From Lysinibacillus fusiformis (GTDB lineage Bacteria; Bacillota; Bacilli; Bacillales_A; Planococcaceae), in NCBI RefSeq assembly GCF_016925635.1, contig NZ_CP070490.1, forward strand, positions 3,354,001 through 3,418,000: a stretch of DNA of 64,000 nucleotides. The letters are read 5' to 3'. Positions 8,564-18,321 of this stretch are shown one piece after another. The translations under genes and the position numbers were made by a program. Position 1 is the first letter of the stretch, and every line of letters starts with the position of its first letter. The notes under the pieces were generated by a model. It was not told the origin of the DNA and searched no databases. It saw only the letters and a program-made list of their open reading frames with translations.

Positions 8564-8596
8564 TATGAAGAACTCCTTTGTGAGATAATATCTGTT

Positions 8597-8615
8597 ATTA
8601 GTACCAACTACTAAA
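8597..8615 (-). promoter_or_regulatory. FapR operator upstream of fabI
   Basis: The 17-bp core TTAGTACCAACTACTAA at 8598-8614 is a near-perfect match to the FapR inverted repeat (TTAGTACCTxxTACTAA type) known from B. subtilis fatty-acid genes, including fabI. It lies just downstream of the -10 box, where FapR binding would block initiation; malonyl-CoA would relieve it. Confidence 0.9.
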
Positions 8616-8644
8616 ATCTTATCATACATAAAATATCGTTGCAA
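8616..8644 (-). promoter_or_regulatory. Sigma-A promoter of fabI
   Basis: On the minus strand TTGCAA (8639-8644), a 17-bp spacer and TAAGAT (8616-8621). The transcription start would fall inside the FapR operator. Confidence 0.75.
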
Positions 8645-8677
8645 TAACAAGATGAAAAGAGACGCAGTTTACAGAGC

Positions 8678-8712
8678 AAAAAAAATTCATCTCTTCACAG
8701 TAGAGACGAATT
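8678..8712 (-). terminator. Terminator of the hypothetical gene at 8728-9321
   Basis: Read on the minus strand, stem AATTCGTCTCT / AGAGATGAATT with a 7-nt loop is followed by eight T residues. Confidence 0.85.
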
Positions 8713-8727
8713 GAAAAGTGTGCTATT

Positions 8728-9321
8728 TTATTTTGTTACATAATGATCATACATATCTACTGCTCGATTAATGGCACTGCTGACAGTGATTCTAAAGCAA
8801 TTTTGTGACCGAATGACCTGGGCCAATATTTTGATTGCTCTTGTTTGATTTTTATGGAATAAAGCATTGTCAGTTTGAAAATCATCGTCTAAAAAAGCGA
8901 GGAAATAAGGTTTTCGATTTTGAGATTTTAACAAATCAGACTCTGCACTTTTTTTAAGTGTATTATACACCCATAAATCAATTGCATTTCCTAATTGGAA
9001 AGCAGCAAAATACTGAAAATCATCATTCTCACATTCTTTTATTTTTTGAATTATTTGAATTTTTTGAAGCTCATCTAGTAAGAATGTATTGATGGAATAG
9101 TAGATGGCTTTAGAAGGATTGAGAATGAGCTCATCGGTCTGCTGTGATTTTAAGAAAACCCAGTTATTTAACACGTTTGCCCATGCGTCTACTGTATTCA
9201 AACATTTCGCACACACATCTGGAAATATCGATTGCCATTTTGCAGCAAGATTTTTAAATCTATTCATATGGTCTTGGTCAATATAAAATAAACTATGCTC
9301 AACTTGTAACTGCTCAAACAT
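8728..9321 (-). CDS. Hypothetical protein, 197 residues
   Basis: I do not recognise this protein. It is soluble, acidic to neutral and largely helical by composition, with no signal peptide. A CAKC pair at about residues 37-40 could bind metal or be redox active, but the spacing alone proves nothing. The start is supported by TTGGAGGAATGTGA immediately upstream of ATG, and a good terminator follows. It stands alone between fabI and fer, a place where B. subtilis has no equivalent that I can name. Codon use is slightly more AT-rich than in neighbouring metabolic genes. Confidence 0.75.
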   Translation of the reverse strand: MFEQLQVEHSLFYIDQDHMNRFKNLAAKWQSIFPDVCAKCLNTVDAWANVLNNWVFLKSQQTDELILNPSKAIYYSINTFLLDELQKIQIIQKIKECENDDFQYFAAFQLGNAIDLWVYNTLKKSAESDLLKSQNRKPYFLAFLDDDFQTDNALFHKNQTRAIKILAQVIRSQNCFRITVSSAINRAVDMYDHYVTK

Positions 9322-9410
9322 TCACATTCCTCCAATAGATTGGTATGTATAGCAATGGACCATATGCTTATTATCTTGATGCAAAAGTTAACCAGTATTT
9401 TAATCAATTA

Positions 9411-9438
9411 AGAAGGCATCCATTGAAGGATGCCTTCT
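9411..9438 (-). terminator. Terminator downstream of fer
   Basis: Stem AGAAGGCATCC / GGATGCCTTCT with a 6-nt loop. On the minus strand it is followed by the moderately T-rich TTAATTGATT, so termination strength is uncertain. Confidence 0.6.
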
Positions 9439-9459
9439 AGGGTATACATCAATTGAAGA

Positions 9460-10846
<1,387 letters not shown>

Positions 10847-12289
10847 ATGGAGCTTGAACAATTATTGCATAAGCATTTTGGTTACTCATCCTTTCGACCA
10901 GGGCAGAAAGAGGTCATTGAGGCTTTACTGCAAGAACAAGATGTCATTGCGTTGTTGCCAACAGGAATGGGAAAATCACTTTGCTACCAGCTACCAGCCT
11001 ATATGTTAGAGAAGCCAGTGTTAATTGTTTCACCATTACTTTCCTTAATGCAGGATCAAGTGGAAGAGCTCCGGCGTTTTGGGGAAAAGAGGGTGGTAGC
11101 TTTAAATTCCTTTTTATCTCTAACAGAGAAACGCTATGTATTACATTATTTAGAGCAATATCGTTTTATTTTTACTTCACCGGAGATGTTGCTCCAGCAG
11201 CAGGTACAGGATAAACTGGCACAGATGAAGCTAGGTTTAATCGTAGTAGACGAGGCGCACTGTATATCACAATGGGGCTTTGATTTTCGACCTGATTATT
11301 TACGGATAGGTGAATGGTTATCGAGAGAAAATCGTCCACCCATGTTGGCATTATCCGCTACGGCAACCAATAAGGTTGTTCGAGATATACGAGAAACTTT
11401 ATCTCTCAAAGCGCCATTCGAGTTTATGTATAATGTTGACCGCCCAAATATTCATCTAGGTCGTGTAATAGTGGGGGATAAGGCCGATAAAGCTAGATGG
11501 CTTATGCAGCATATTACAGAAACGGAGGGTCCTGGTATTTTATATGTTTCCTCACGTAAACGTGCGCAACAATATAGCGAAGCCTTTTTACAAGCAGGCA
11601 TTCGTGTCGCTGCCTATCATGCTGGCTATGGGGCGGAGGACCGTCAATTTATCCAACAGCAATTTATAGCTGGTGAATTGGATTGGATTGTCGCAACGAA
11701 TGCTTTTGGCATGGGAATCAATAAGCTTGATATACGGCAGGTCATTCATGAATCAATGCCTGCCAATATAGCGAATTATATGCAGGAGATTGGACGTGCA
11801 GGGCGTGATGGTCAATCTGCACTTGCCATTTTACTGTATAGTGATGGTGATGAGGAGCTAGCTAAATTTGTTGTGACAGGCGATTTACCAACACTACACC
11901 ATGTAGATCGCTATCAGGAGCTGCTATCCCAGCAAATACAGCCAGCCCAAATGCTAAAAAATGGGGAGTTGAGTGAGACGGCTTTCCGTGTGTTAGACTA
12001 TTGGGTTCAACGAGAGTCTACGGAACAAGTAAAAGCTCGACTAAATCATTTAGCCCTAGAGAAATACCATGCAGTGAATGAAATGCTTAAAATCATACAG
12101 ACAAAAGACTGTATTCGTGAACATTTAGTCGGGTATTTTGGGCAAAAATTGCAGGAAAAACCGGAAAACTGTTGTGAAAATTGTGGAATCCATTATGATG
12201 TAATCAAGAAAACACGCTTAAAAGAGAAGAAGAAAGTAGAAATGGCATCATGGGAAAGTCGATTGCAGCAACTATTAATGGGTATTTAG
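10847..12289 (+). CDS. recS: RecQ-family ATP-dependent DNA helicase RecS
   Basis: A 480-residue short RecQ helicase. Walker A is LPTGMGKSLCYQLP (about residues 36-50), Walker B is VVDEAHCISQWGFDFRP, motif III is ALSATA, and motif VI is the QEIGRAGRDG segment. A C-terminal zinc-binding part ends in CCENCG. There is no HRDC domain, which together with the ypbB neighbour identifies it as the RecS (YpbC) type rather than full-length RecQ. These enzymes unwind DNA 3' to 5' in replication-fork repair and recombination. It starts directly after the ypbB stop and is co-transcribed with it. Confidence 0.92.
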   Translation: MELEQLLHKHFGYSSFRPGQKEVIEALLQEQDVIALLPTGMGKSLCYQLPAYMLEKPVLIVSPLLSLMQDQVEELRRFGEKRVVALNSFLSLTEKRYVLHYLEQYRFIFTSPEMLLQQQVQDKLAQMKLGLIVVDEAHCISQWGFDFRPDYLRIGEWLSRENRPPMLALSATATNKVVRDIRETLSLKAPFEFMYNVDRPNIHLGRVIVGDKADKARWLMQHITETEGPGILYVSSRKRAQQYSEAFLQAGIRVAAYHAGYGAEDRQFIQQQFIAGELDWIVATNAFGMGINKLDIRQVIHESMPANIANYMQEIGRAGRDGQSALAILLYSDGDEELAKFVVTGDLPTLHHVDRYQELLSQQIQPAQMLKNGELSETAFRVLDYWVQRESTEQVKARLNHLALEKYHAVNEMLKIIQTKDCIREHLVGYFGQKLQEKPENCCENCGIHYDVIKKTRLKEKKKVEMASWESRLQQLLMGI

Positions 12290-12375
12290 ACTAAAACTGA
12301 CGGTCATTTACTTTTTTCGTAAAATTCGTCATAATAGAGATGATAGAAAGCGTAGTAAGGTTGGGGGAAAGGCGA

Positions 12376-13107
12376 ATGAATAAAGAAGATTATCGCGATA
12401 AAATAGAAGAGCATCGTCAATCATTTGAAGATGAGCAAAAAGAACAGCAATCCTTATCAAGAGTTTCCAGAATGAATAAAAATGGTAATAAAAACAAAAA
12501 GCCAAAAAATTCGAAACGTAAAACACCGTTAATGACGATTCTTTTTGTTATTTTTATCTTGATACCATTAACGATCCTCATCTATTTTTGGAAATTTTAT
12601 GAACCAGGAAAAACGATTGAGCAAGCTGAAAAGGATACAGCTGAACAGGTTGTCGAATTAGATCCTTCAGAGGCATCTGCGTCTGATAAAGATAAAAATG
12701 ATAAGGGTCAAGACGCTCAGGGGGATAAGAAGGCTCAGGAGCAATCTCAAAAAGATGCCGATAAATTAGCAGCTGAACAAAAAGCTGCTGAAGAGGCGAA
12801 AAAAGCACAAGAGGCTAAAAAGGCAGAGGAAGCAAAAAAAGCAGAAGAAGCTCGAAAAGCTGAGGAAGCGAGAATAGCTCAACAACAAGCAGAGGCAGCC
12901 AAAAAAGCAGAAGAAGCTAGAAAAGCGCAAGAAGCAAAGCAAAATGCTAAAGCAAGTACACATACTGTAAAAGCAAATGAGAACTTATACCGAATTGCAT
13001 TAAATCATTATGGCGATGGCAGTGAAGCGACTTTAGCTAAAATTCGTGCTGCCAATGGTATGTCTTCTAATACCGTCATGGTTGGGCAAGTCATTAAGCT
13101 ACCTTAA
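12376..13107 (+). CDS. ypbE: Membrane-anchored LysM protein YpbE
   Basis: A 243-residue protein. A polar N-terminal cytoplasmic part of about 55 residues is followed by one transmembrane helix (LMTILFVIFILIPLTILIYF), an extracytoplasmic stretch of Ala/Lys/Glu repeats (EEAKKAQEAKKAEEAKKAEE type, residues about 130-190), and a C-terminal LysM domain (HTVKANENLYRIALNHYGDG). LysM binds peptidoglycan, so the protein probably links membrane to wall. The repeat part is low-complexity and may vary in length between strains. The start ATG at 12376 has GGGGGAAAGG upstream. It is in the same place as B. subtilis ypbE. Confidence 0.88.
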   Translation: MNKEDYRDKIEEHRQSFEDEQKEQQSLSRVSRMNKNGNKNKKPKNSKRKTPLMTILFVIFILIPLTILIYFWKFYEPGKTIEQAEKDTAEQVVELDPSEASASDKDKNDKGQDAQGDKKAQEQSQKDADKLAAEQKAAEEAKKAQEAKKAEEAKKAEEARKAEEARIAQQQAEAAKKAEEARKAQEAKQNAKASTHTVKANENLYRIALNHYGDGSEATLAKIRAANGMSSNTVMVGQVIKLP

Positions 13108-13185
13108 TAGAATTTTTTATGGTTATATAGTTTTTCTAGTATAAAATAACAGACAAACGTTCACACCAAAACGTACGTCTGATTT

Positions 13186-13229
13186 AGCAAAAAGGCGATT
13201 CTTCTTAAGAAACGAATCGCCTTTTTGCT
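13186..13229 (+). terminator. Intrinsic terminator after ypbE
   Basis: Stem AGCAAAAAGGCGATTC / GAATCGCCTTTTTGCT with a 12-nt loop; T-rich within the 3' arm. Confidence 0.8.
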
Positions 13230-13250
13230 GTCGTAAGGAGAAGTGAGAAA

Positions 13251-14009
13251 ATGCTATATTTAGGGCTATTTCTTTTGGTAGTCATCGCCCTTCTACTCTA
13301 TATGTGGAAGGTGGCATATGAAAATAATGTATTGTCTCACCAGCTTTCATTACAAGGTGAACAGGAAAAGGTACGATTATTTTTTATTTCAGATGTTCAT
13401 TTACGTAAAATAAGTAAGAAAATGATTGCACAGTTACAGGGACAGCATTTTGATGCAGTAATTATTGGCGGTGACTTTGCAGATAGCCGTACACCAATTG
13501 ATCGTATTCATGAAAATTTAACATTATTAACGTCCCTGGGACCAACCTATTTTATTTGGGGCAATAATGACAGAGAAATTGGGGAAGAAAAGCTGAAGGA
13601 CATTTTACAGGCATATCAGGTTCAAATAATTGTCAATGATGCCATACTTCTTCCGCTGAAAAATCGCTTTTGGTTGAGTGCAATTGAGGATACAACCGTA
13701 AAAGAATATAGCTTCGAAAAAGCCTTTGCCAAGGTAGGAGAACAGGATTTAGTTGTTTTCATTGCGCATAATCCAGGGGTTTTTGCGAAAGTTCGTGCAA
13801 AGTTTCGTGCGGATTTAATGATGGGGGGACATTTACACGGAGGGCAAATCCGATTCGGCCCATATGGTGTCCATCCAAATGGTTCCTATCGTCAGCGTGA
13901 TGGTGTTATGACTTTAGTAAGTAATGGCTATGGGACGACATTAGTGCCTTTTCGACTTGGTGCGAAACCGCAATGTCATATTATTGACATTGATATTTCG
14001 AGTAAATAA
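13251..14009 (+). CDS. ypbG: Metallophosphoesterase YpbG
   Basis: A 252-residue calcineurin-like phosphoesterase with an N-terminal membrane helix (LYLGLFLLVVIALLLYMW). Metal-binding motifs are in order: FISDVHL (D-x-H), GGDFAD (GDxxD), WGNNDRE (GNxD/N), AHNPG, and GGHLHGGQIRFG near the C terminus (GHxH). Such membrane-anchored enzymes include phosphodiesterases that act on lipid or nucleotide substrates; the substrate here is unknown. The start follows TAAGGAGAAG. It corresponds to B. subtilis ypbG in order and size. Confidence 0.88.
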   Translation: MLYLGLFLLVVIALLLYMWKVAYENNVLSHQLSLQGEQEKVRLFFISDVHLRKISKKMIAQLQGQHFDAVIIGGDFADSRTPIDRIHENLTLLTSLGPTYFIWGNNDREIGEEKLKDILQAYQVQIIVNDAILLPLKNRFWLSAIEDTTVKEYSFEKAFAKVGEQDLVVFIAHNPGVFAKVRAKFRADLMMGGHLHGGQIRFGPYGVHPNGSYRQRDGVMTLVSNGYGTTLVPFRLGAKPQCHIIDIDISSK

Positions 14010-14122
14010 CCAACCAAATCCTATGAGAAGGCGTATAATAAAAAGGTATCGTCTATTCTATGATAATGTGAAAGCATGGAACAGTAATTTTTGCTGTTCA
14101 AATTCGATTGGAGTGTCAAGAA

Positions 14123-15088
14123 ATGCAGCAAGCAGATGCAATTATTGTTGGAGGAGGCCCATGTGGTTTAGCAGCAGCAATAGCTTTGCAAAATATTGGA
14201 TTACAACCTATTGTGATTGAAAAAGGAAATATCGTGAATGCCATCTATCATTACCCTACACATCAAACATTTTTTAGTACGAGTGAACGGTTAGCTATTG
14301 GTGATGTGCCATTTATAATTGAAGGACGTAAGCCGAAACGCAATCAAGCCCTTGTCTACTATCGAGAGGTTGTCCGTTTAAAAAATATACAAGTTAATCG
14401 CTTCGAAAAAGTACAAAGTGTTGTAAAAAATAAGGATAGGTTTACTGTTACATCTGATAAGGATACGTATGAAACACCATATGTTATCATTGCAACAGGT
14501 TATTATGATCATCCAAATTATTTAAATATCCAAGGTGAACAGTTACCTAAAGTATTCCATTACTTTAAAGAGGGACATGAATTCTTTGATACGGATATTC
14601 TTGTGATAGGTGGTAAAAATTCAGCGATAGATGCCGCGTTAGAATTAAATAAAGCGGGCGCTCGTGTAACGGTTGCCTATCGTGGCAGTGGATATTCTCC
14701 AAGCATCAAGCCGTGGGTACTACCTGAATTTGAAGGGGTAGTCAAAACTGGAGAAGTCGACATGCTTTTTAATACAAATGTAGTAGAAATACGAGAGCAT
14801 GAGGTTGTTTTAGAAGTAGAAGGTCAAGAGAAGGTAGTAAAAAATGATTTCGTTTTTGCTATGACTGGTTATCATCCTGATCATTCCTTTATTAAAGCAA
14901 TGGGAGTGGAGATAGAGGAAGAAACGGGGCGTCCTTATGTTACGCCTGAAACGATGGAAACCAATGTGGAAGGATTATTCATTGCAGGTGTGATTGCAGC
15001 AGGAAATAATGCCAATGAAATTTTTATTGAAAATGGCCGTTTCCATGGTGAATGTATCGCTCGAATTATTGAACAGAGAAAAAAATAA
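14123..15088 (+). CDS. ypdA: Bacillithiol disulfide reductase YpdA (Bdr)
   Basis: A 321-residue FAD/NADPH-dependent reductase of the thioredoxin-reductase-like fold. The FAD motif is IIVGGGPCGLAAA near residue 8, with a Cys in the loop (GPCG) that is the active cysteine in characterised YpdA proteins. The NADPH motif VIGGKNSAIDAALE sits near residue 170 and the FAD-closing segment (GLFIAGVIAAG) near the C terminus. YpdA reduces oxidised bacillithiol in the cytoplasm. The ATG at 14123 has GGAG nine bases upstream; the TTG at 14108 overlaps it. It agrees with bshA being present at 55594. Confidence 0.93.
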   Translation: MQQADAIIVGGGPCGLAAAIALQNIGLQPIVIEKGNIVNAIYHYPTHQTFFSTSERLAIGDVPFIIEGRKPKRNQALVYYREVVRLKNIQVNRFEKVQSVVKNKDRFTVTSDKDTYETPYVIIATGYYDHPNYLNIQGEQLPKVFHYFKEGHEFFDTDILVIGGKNSAIDAALELNKAGARVTVAYRGSGYSPSIKPWVLPEFEGVVKTGEVDMLFNTNVVEIREHEVVLEVEGQEKVVKNDFVFAMTGYHPDHSFIKAMGVEIEEETGRPYVTPETMETNVEGLFIAGVIAAGNNANEIFIENGRFHGECIARIIEQRKK

Positions 15089-15093
15089 TGATC

Positions 15094-15129
15094 AAGGCTG
15101 TATAGGCATGTAGCTTATACAGCCTTTTT
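15094..15129 (+). terminator. Intrinsic terminator after ypdA
   Basis: Stem AAGGCTGTATA / TATACAGCCTT with an 11-nt loop and a T tail. Confidence 0.85.
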
Positions 15130-15145
15130 AGAGAGGAGAAACGCA

Positions 15146-15706
15146 TTGATTGGCTTGTATTGGCTCTTGAGTTATTTAATAGGAAACATCTTGACTGCTT
15201 ATTTCGTTGGTAAGATATATGGTGTCAATTTGCAGGAAGAGCGTAGTAAAAATTTAGGCGCGCGTAATGCGGGTAGTGTGATTGGGAAAGGGGCCTTTCT
15301 TTGGACTTTTCTCGGTGATTCATTGAAAGGTGTACTGGTAGTCGGGTTGGGCTATATGTTGCATTTGGATGAATGGGTCATTATTGGTGGGGCTGCATGG
15401 GTAATCATAGGACATCTATTTCCAATCTGGCTGAAATTGAATGGAGGAAAAGGTGTAGCTAGTTTTATTGGTGTTGGTCTTGCCTTATCACCGAGCCTAT
15501 TTTTATGGATGATCATTGGTACAGTACTTCTATCTGCGTTTACAAGAAGTTTGACGCTTGGCATGGTTGGAGGCTTTATTTTCTATATAGGTGCAATTAT
15601 TCAAACGGGGAAAATAGAGTCGTATGGACTTTTAATCGTGGCCATCGTGTGCATGCTTATTAAGCATATGTCTAATATTCAGGAGTCATTGAAAAGAGGG
15701 ACGTGA
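15146..15706 (+). CDS. PlsY-like glycerol-3-phosphate acyltransferase
   Basis: A 186-residue integral membrane protein of the PlsY family, which transfers acyl groups from acyl-phosphate to glycerol 3-phosphate. The three PlsY motifs are visible: the N-terminal SYLIGNILTAYFVGK, the LGARNAGSVIGKG loop (S/GxRNxGxxN/R type), and the FPIWLKLNGGKGVASFIGV loop. The start is TTG with GAGAGGAGAA upstream. The main plsY of Bacilli is usually beside parC/parE, so this may be a paralogue. The next gene begins 4 bp after its stop. Confidence 0.8.
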   Translation: MIGLYWLLSYLIGNILTAYFVGKIYGVNLQEERSKNLGARNAGSVIGKGAFLWTFLGDSLKGVLVVGLGYMLHLDEWVIIGGAAWVIIGHLFPIWLKLNGGKGVASFIGVGLALSPSLFLWMIIGTVLLSAFTRSLTLGMVGGFIFYIGAIIQTGKIESYGLLIVAIVCMLIKHMSNIQESLKRGT

Positions 15707-15710
15707 AGAA

Positions 15711-17252
15711 ATGTATTGGTGTAAAATTGCCCAAACAAATGAGGAATTTGAGGCGATCGCTCGATTGAATTATGAAACATTTGTGGAAGAAATTCCTCAG
15801 CATGAGGTAAATCCAACAAGAAAAAAAGTGGACCGATTTCACCAGGAAAATACGTATGTCGTTGTTTATAAGGAAACAGAATTAATTGGCATGGTCGCGT
15901 TTAGAGATCAACGACCATTTTCGATTGATGAAAAGATTGGTAAGGTTGAACAGTATTTATCGAAGGGAAATTGTGCGAAACTTTGTGAAATTCGTTTACT
16001 TTCAGTGAAGAAAGGTTATCGAACGGGTCGAGTATTATTGAAACTTACACAAGCCTTAACTACATTTGCCTACGAAAAAGGCTATACTGCTGCAGTGATT
16101 TCAGGTACTACGAGAGAGGAAAAACTGTATAAGCAGATGGGTTTTAAACAGTTTGCGCCAGCTGTCGGAGTAGAGGATGCATTGTTTTTACCGATGGTGC
16201 TCACAAGAAATGAATTTGAGCAATCATTACAACATAGACTAACGACGGCACCTTCTACATTTTATCCAGGGCCAGTGAAGCAATTAGAAGCAATCGCTTA
16301 TTCCGAGTTATCCCATCGTTCGCTACCTTTTAATGCGCTTTATGAACGAGTACAGAAGAAGTTGCTGTATTTATCGAATGCCCATCATGTTGGTGTAATC
16401 GTTGGGACAGGAACGATGGCAAATGAAGTGATGCTTGCTCAACTAAAGGCACAGCAATTAGGGAAGGGGCTTATTCTAACAAATGGCGAATTCGGTGAGC
16501 GTTTACGCAAGCAAGCCGCTCGTTGGTCATTACATTTTGAGGTGGTAGAAAAAGAGTGGGGTACAGTATTTGATGGCGAAGAACTGGCTTCACTACTTGA
16601 AACGGGGTCTTATCAGTGGATGCTGGCAGTGCATGGGGAGACTTCCACAGGAACTTGTAATGACTTAGGCCTTCTGAATAAACTAGCTAAACAATACAAT
16701 GTAAAGTTATGTATAGATTGTATCAGTTCGTTCGGTGCCATGCCATTTTCCTTACAAGACTGCTATTTAGCTACGGCTGTGAGTGGCAAGGCCATTGGTG
16801 CGTTAAGTGGGCTAGCATTTGTGTTTTCACAATCACTTGCACCCTCATCTGCTACACTACCTGCTTATCTTGATTTAGCAAATTATCAGCAAGGTGCCAT
16901 ACCATTTACGTTACCTGCTGTATTACTGGGCAATGTGGGTACGGCATTGCAAGCCTATCCAGCACGCTATGAGCAGCTACAGCAACGCTTTCAATCGCTG
17001 CTGCAGCTACCAATCATGCACTATCAATATCCAACAATGCAATATCCGATGCTGATAACGGTTCAATTGCCTAATACTTATGCTAACCTACTTCTTGATT
17101 TAGCATTGAACGGACTATTCGTTCATGGTGAAAGCCAGTATTTACGCCAAAAGAATTTCATTCAAATTTCTGTGATACAACCAGATTTTGATGAAGCTTT
17201 TGCTCGACTTAGCGAGATATTGAGCTATTATGAACAGGTGATCGAAGTATGA
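15711..17252 (+). CDS. GNAT acetyltransferase / class V aminotransferase fusion protein
   Basis: A 513-residue two-domain protein. Residues 1-165 form a GNAT-type N-acyltransferase domain, with the core CEIRLLSVKKGYRTGRVLLKL (motif A) and the EEKLYKQMGFKQF end. Residues about 185-510 form a PLP-dependent class V aminotransferase of the AGXT/serine-pyruvate type: VGTGTMANEV cofactor loop, HGETSTGTCNDL, CIDCISSFGAMPF with the Asp that contacts PLP nitrogen, and Schiff-base Lys in VSGKAIGALSGLAF. Both sets of catalytic features look intact. No pathway partner is adjacent apart from the PlsY-like gene 4 bp upstream. Substrates are unknown; aminoethylphosphonate and alanine-glyoxylate are the usual ones in this aminotransferase group. 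Confidence 0.8.
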   Translation: MYWCKIAQTNEEFEAIARLNYETFVEEIPQHEVNPTRKKVDRFHQENTYVVVYKETELIGMVAFRDQRPFSIDEKIGKVEQYLSKGNCAKLCEIRLLSVKKGYRTGRVLLKLTQALTTFAYEKGYTAAVISGTTREEKLYKQMGFKQFAPAVGVEDALFLPMVLTRNEFEQSLQHRLTTAPSTFYPGPVKQLEAIAYSELSHRSLPFNALYERVQKKLLYLSNAHHVGVIVGTGTMANEVMLAQLKAQQLGKGLILTNGEFGERLRKQAARWSLHFEVVEKEWGTVFDGEELASLLETGSYQWMLAVHGETSTGTCNDLGLLNKLAKQYNVKLCIDCISSFGAMPFSLQDCYLATAVSGKAIGALSGLAFVFSQSLAPSSATLPAYLDLANYQQGAIPFTLPAVLLGNVGTALQAYPARYEQLQQRFQSLLQLPIMHYQYPTMQYPMLITVQLPNTYANLLLDLALNGLFVHGESQYLRQKNFIQISVIQPDFDEAFARLSEILSYYEQVIEV

Positions 17253-17269
17253 TTAGAGATACTTTAGCT

Positions 17270-18238
17270 TTACAGGAAGAAGTCCTTTAAGTTTAAAGGC
17301 GTGCCTGTTGTGTTAAGGCCTATTAATAATTTTAATCGTGCCTTTTGACCATTGATACCTGTGGCAAATATTGCGCCTAAGTCTTCGAGCATTTTACCGC
17401 CACCCACATAGCCATAAACACCTTCTGCAATACCATTAAAGCAGCGGGAAACTAGTACTACTGGGATGTCTCGCTGTAAAAGGCTTTCAATACCCTTTAC
17501 AACAGATGGTGGGACATTCCCTTGGCCTAGCCCTTCCAGTACAACGCCATCATATTTGCAGGCAAGCACGACATCCAATAAATCTTCTTCCATACCCGCA
17601 TACACTTTTAACATCGCTACACGCTTGGATAAATTGTTCACATCTACATATTGTCGACGAATTGGTGCATGATGGAATAAGATGCGTGATTTTGTAATAA
17701 TTCCAATCGGTCCGTATTGTGGAGATTGGAAAGTATTTACTGAACTAGTGCTTGTTTTTGTTGTGTTAACAGCAAGATGAACCTCATCATTCATCACAAC
17801 AAGCACACCTTTATCACGGGCTTCTTCATCAACGGCTACTCGGACTGCTTCCACTAAATTATAAATCCCATCTGCTCCTAGTTCGTTAGATGAACGCATG
17901 GCACCTGTTAGCACAATCGGAATGGCTAAGTTCGTTGTTAGCTCTAAGAAATAGGCGGTTTCTTCCAATGTATCCGTACCGTGTGTGATGACCACACCGT
18001 CAATTGGTTGTGCGTCAATTTGTTCCATAATCAAGTTACGTAATAAGAGCATTTCTTTCGGTGTAATATGTGGAGAAGGAAGGTTAAAAGCTTCTATTTC
18101 GATGATGCGGGCTAGTGAAGCCAGTTTATTACTTTCCTTCATAAGAGGATTTTCCTTATTTGGCATGACCGCTCCTTCATCACTCATCGCCATGGAGATT
18201 GTGCCGCCTGTATGAATTAATAAAATTGTCTTTTTCAT
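17270..18238 (-). CDS. ansA: L-asparaginase AnsA
   Basis: A 322-residue type I asparaginase, which hydrolyses L-asparagine to aspartate and ammonia in the cytoplasm. The two active-site threonine motifs are present: LLIHTGGTISM near the N terminus and VVITHGTDTLEETAYFLE near residue 85, plus VLTGAMR. The length matches B. subtilis AnsA (about 329). The start has AAAGGAGATTT upstream. It is convergent with the fusion gene, with only 17 bp between the stops and no clear terminator, and has no ansB beside it. Confidence 0.93.
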   Translation of the reverse strand: MKKTILLIHTGGTISMAMSDEGAVMPNKENPLMKESNKLASLARIIEIEAFNLPSPHITPKEMLLLRNLIMEQIDAQPIDGVVITHGTDTLEETAYFLELTTNLAIPIVLTGAMRSSNELGADGIYNLVEAVRVAVDEEARDKGVLVVMNDEVHLAVNTTKTSTSSVNTFQSPQYGPIGIITKSRILFHHAPIRRQYVDVNNLSKRVAMLKVYAGMEEDLLDVVLACKYDGVVLEGLGQGNVPPSVVKGIESLLQRDIPVVLVSRCFNGIAEGVYGYVGGGKMLEDLGAIFATGINGQKARLKLLIGLNTTGTPLNLKDFFL

Positions 18239-18321
18239 AAAAAATAAATCTCCTTTTAAAAAGTTTTTTTGTCATTACATGGTATAATAATAGCAGTCTA
18301 TTGTTGAAAGGAGCCGGCATC

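Noticed and set aside
8564..8650. N-terminal extension of FabI
   Set aside because: It would translate the promoter and FapR operator; the ATG after AAAGGAG gives the family length.
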